This document shows, piece by piece, positions 21,722 through 23,703 of a stretch of DNA of 23,703 nt. Under the pieces are notes generated by a model that was given only the letters and a program-made list of their open reading frames with translations, was not told the DNA's origin and did not search any database. How positions within the stretch are numbered: position 1 is the first letter of the stretch; each line of letters opens with the position of its first letter. The stretch spans positions 1 to 23,703 of IMG/VR virus record IMGVR_UViG_3300025426_000121, one strand, 5' to 3'. Source of the DNA: a virus. A program made the translations under genes and the position numbers.

Positions 21722-21750
21722 GATATAGATATCCTATTAGTATTTATCAT
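21720..21750 (-). promoter_or_regulatory. late promoter inside a dyad reaching the start codon
   Basis: The late box GATAAATA is at 21748-21741. ATGATA (21750-21745) can pair with TATCAT (21725-21720), the latter covering the AT of the ATG at 21721. The stem has only six A-T-rich pairs. The box overlaps the last codons of the helicase gene. Confidence 0.55.
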
Positions 21751-23171
21751 CTTTTCAGATTGTTGAGCATTGCTTTAAGTTTTGAGCTACCTACATCTGC
21801 TTGAATGTGCTTATTTACAGGTTCTATTTCTGTGTGAACACCCTCATTTACGGTTGTGACATTACTTTGTGGCTTTAATCTACTCATAATATCACTTGGA
21901 CTGGGCTGAGATTGTCTATTTTCTTGTTGTTCCCCATAGCCATCTGGGTCAGGGTCAGTAATTCTTAAGGTTTCTACGTCAAATGCTAATTCAATCTTTT
22001 GACCTACCCCAGAACTACTACGTGTTTTCATCAATTGTAACTGATATTGACCACGCTCCCTCATACTTCTGCTTGTAAATATACCAAATACATTATCCGC
22101 AGTATTAATTTTAGATATACCACCACTAATGTGACTATGATCAAACTCAATTTCTTCAACCGCAGACCTATTTAATTGACTAGCAGTTACGAATAACACA
22201 TTTAATTCTTTTGCTAAATTTCTTAATTCCTCTGAAACATACTTGTCTTTGACGAATAAATCGCTTGGACTGACTTTTGCACTAACTGGCATAATTAAGT
22301 CCAAATAATCAATACACAAAAAGTCAACTTTCTTCTTTGTTTGAATTTCTAGTTCTTTGCAATATGCACGAATGTCGTTGACTGTGCTTTGTGCTGGCAT
22401 ATACTTAATACGTAACATACCAGCTTTCTTTTGTATCATCTTTACCTTCATCTCAACATTATCAATGTCTTTAAAGATTTCTCTACTACTTGTATCAGTC
22501 ATCATACTATCAATACGCATTGAACAAAGCCCCTCACTCAACTCTAATGATACATAAACACCATTCAATCCCGCTTGACTCCAGTTGACTGCCAAGTTTT
22601 GCATGAATAAAGATTTTCCGGACCCAGAGCCTCCCGCAAAGATTTGTAGTTCTCCTCTGTTAAATCCTCCATAGAGCTTTCTATCCATTGAAGGCCATCC
22701 TGTACTATTTTGTCCGTTGTTGCTTTTAAGTTGCATAAGCCTCCCCCTGGGATCAGCAAAATAATCCATACCCATATCACGTTGCAAACTAATCTGTACT
22801 GCATCTTTAATTAGTTTCTCAACTGGATCATACTCACCTTTCTCCAATAAGTCTGCACTTTTAAGAATCGCTCTTTCTAATTCTTGTCTACGTGTAAATG
22901 CCTCAAACTCATCCAAGAACCATTCGTTATGACCATCAATCATTTCTGTTATTGGTTCTATACTTATACCAGTTGCCGCACTTAGTTGCGTTGGATCAGG
23001 TACAACATTATATTTGTCACTATGTTCTTTGATAAAAGCGGCGACAGGCCTTAATGACTTTTCAAAATTATCAGGGTTCATAATGTTCATAACCCTAGTG
23101 TATAACTCGCTATTTGTAACCATCAATCGCAGAAAATATTTCTGCACTTCAATATTATAATCCTTTAACAA
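21747..23171 (-). CDS. 41: replicative DNA helicase, DnaB family (gp41-like)
   Basis: Hexameric 5'-3' helicase unwinding the phage replication fork and working with primase gp61. Residues 1-135 form a DnaB-type N-terminal helical domain. The RecA-like core follows, with Walker A GGSGSGKS (180-187), Walker B FLCIDYLDLI (284-293), the motif TASQLNR (329-335) and KTRSSSGVG (382-390). Length (474) matches T4 gp41 (475). The C-terminal 60 residues are polar. The start is TTG at 23171, with AAGGA about ten bases upstream inside the primase gene; the two overlap by 17 bases. No late box precedes this pair, in keeping with early or middle expression. Confidence 0.95.
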   Translation of the reverse strand: MLKDYNIEVQKYFLRLMVTNSELYTRVMNIMNPDNFEKSLRPVAAFIKEHSDKYNVVPDPTQLSAATGISIEPITEMIDGHNEWFLDEFEAFTRRQELERAILKSADLLEKGEYDPVEKLIKDAVQISLQRDMGMDYFADPRGRLMQLKSNNGQNSTGWPSMDRKLYGGFNRGELQIFAGGSGSGKSLFMQNLAVNWSQAGLNGVYVSLELSEGLCSMRIDSMMTDTSSREIFKDIDNVEMKVKMIQKKAGMLRIKYMPAQSTVNDIRAYCKELEIQTKKKVDFLCIDYLDLIMPVSAKVSPSDLFVKDKYVSEELRNLAKELNVLFVTASQLNRSAVEEIEFDHSHISGGISKINTADNVFGIFTSRSMRERGQYQLQLMKTRSSSGVGQKIELAFDVETLRITDPDPDGYGEQQENRQSQPSPSDIMSRLKPQSNVTTVNEGVHTEIEPVNKHIQADVGSSKLKAMLNNLKR

Positions 23172-23703
23172 TTTGTCTTTTCCTTAATTCTATTTTAATT
23201 TTACTATTGGTAGCACTTTGCAATATACTTAATAGTGTAGGCAGTTTTCCATATTTTACTACTGCATCATTTACATCTTTTATATCCTTTTCCCATTTAG
23301 GTAAACTAACACTATAACCTAATTCTAATGCTCGGTCAGTTAATTTTAATCCTGATTCATCTCTATCGGGAACAAATATGATTTGTCTATTCAATGTTGC
23401 AAGTAATTTACTTTGCTCATCACTAATATCATTATGCATTAATGCGACCCCATCGATACTCAATGCATCGAATATCCCTTCGGTGACTATGCACACACTC
23501 CAATCATTGAGCTGAACGTCAATATTAAAAACATATCCAGGCTGCTGGTGATTTATGTATTTTGGAGTTTTGTTATCCAAGAATCTACTTGTATGTCCTA
23601 CAATTTTATTTTTATATGTATAAGGTACTACAACTCTATTGTTGTTGCGTCCTGTTTCATCTGGCGTTACGATGAATGGATAACTGTTAATATCTATGCA
23701 CCT
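23155..23703 (-). CDS. 61: DNA primase (gp61-like), C-terminal part
   Basis: The frame is open to the right edge of the window, giving 182 residues without the N-terminal zinc-binding part. A TTG at 23580 is in frame but is internal: upstream codons read RVVPYTYKNKIVGHTSR, the usual primase segment before the TOPRIM domain. The TOPRIM domain has CIVTEGIFDALSIDG (the EG glutamate) and IIFVPDRDESG (the DxD metal site). It makes RNA primers for lagging-strand synthesis with the helicase encoded next. Total length in T4 is 342, so roughly half is missing here. Confidence 0.92.
   Translation of the reverse strand, partial: RCIDINSYPFIVTPDETGRNNNRVVVPYTYKNKIVGHTSRFLDNKTPKYINHQQPGYVFNIDVQLNDWSVCIVTEGIFDALSIDGVALMHNDISDEQSKLLATLNRQIIFVPDRDESGLKLTDRALELGYSVSLPKWEKDIKDVNDAVVKYGKLPTLLSILQSATNSKIKIELRKRQIVKGL

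Noticed and set aside
22565-22804. 79-codon frame inside the helicase gene
   Set aside because: It covers the Walker A region of the helicase in another frame and has no RBS.
23578-23580. TTG at 23580 as start of the primase gene
   Set aside because: The frame continues upstream with family-typical primase residues to the window edge, so this TTG is internal.
1-23703. tRNA genes, CRISPR arrays, insertion sequences, integrase and attachment sites
   Set aside because: Both strands were read for cloverleaf ends, regularly spaced repeats, terminal inverted repeats and transposase or integrase motifs; none was found.

Overview
The window is part of the genome of a T4-like contractile-tailed phage (myovirus), AT-rich and densely packed. 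The main evidence is a set of T4-type proteins: tail sheath gp18, the first codons of a probable tail tube gp19, neck proteins gp13 and gp14, sheath stabiliser gp15, dNMP kinase gp1, DnaB-family helicase gp41 and the TOPRIM half of primase gp61. The MazG-like hydrolase, RecB-like nuclease, S74 fibre and several conserved unknowns recall T4-like phages of aquatic bacteria (cyanophage and pelagiphage relatives). The host cannot be named from the sequence.

Layout. 1-3690 (minus): start of the tail tube gene and a very large tail sheath gene, with a late promoter and a terminator between them. 3812-5622: a zinc-ribbon/HNH-like gene (plus) converging on dNMP kinase and an HNH homing-type endonuclease (minus). 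5733-6901 (minus): neck protein gp13 and a frameshifted Cys-His-Asp protein, ending at a hairpin terminator. 6945-8688 (minus): three overlapping genes including a MazG-like hydrolase, behind a perfect-consensus sigma70 promoter, so probably early. 8807-12471 (plus): gp14-like neck protein, a 42-codon zinc-finger ORF, gp15 and a Nudix hydrolase. 12498-16269 (minus): two related small structural proteins and an S74-terminated fibre. 16307-19459 (minus): RecB-like nuclease and a group of conserved unknown, probably virion-related, genes. 19541-21721 (minus): a late operon holding a ligase-like nucleotidyltransferase candidate. 21747-23703 (minus): helicase and primase.

Regulation can be read directly. 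At least nine sites match a T4-type late promoter, GATAAATACTA-like (T4 TATAAATA), and four more are weaker. They lie before structural genes and are absent before the replication and early genes. Several late boxes sit in dyads whose second arm covers the ribosome binding site or start codon. This is the arrangement known in T4 genes such as e, soc and 49, where read-through transcripts are masked and late transcripts are free. The clearest case is gp13 (6908-6932). Four other genes have a promoter box touching the start codon, suggesting leaderless mRNAs.

The most interesting points are: the late operon 19541-21721 with a split-motif ligase-like protein; the short N-termini resembling T4 capsid-targeting sequences on four proteins; the oversized sheath with flagellin-IN-like inserts; the masked late promoter of gp13; and the single-base frameshift at 5972-5976.
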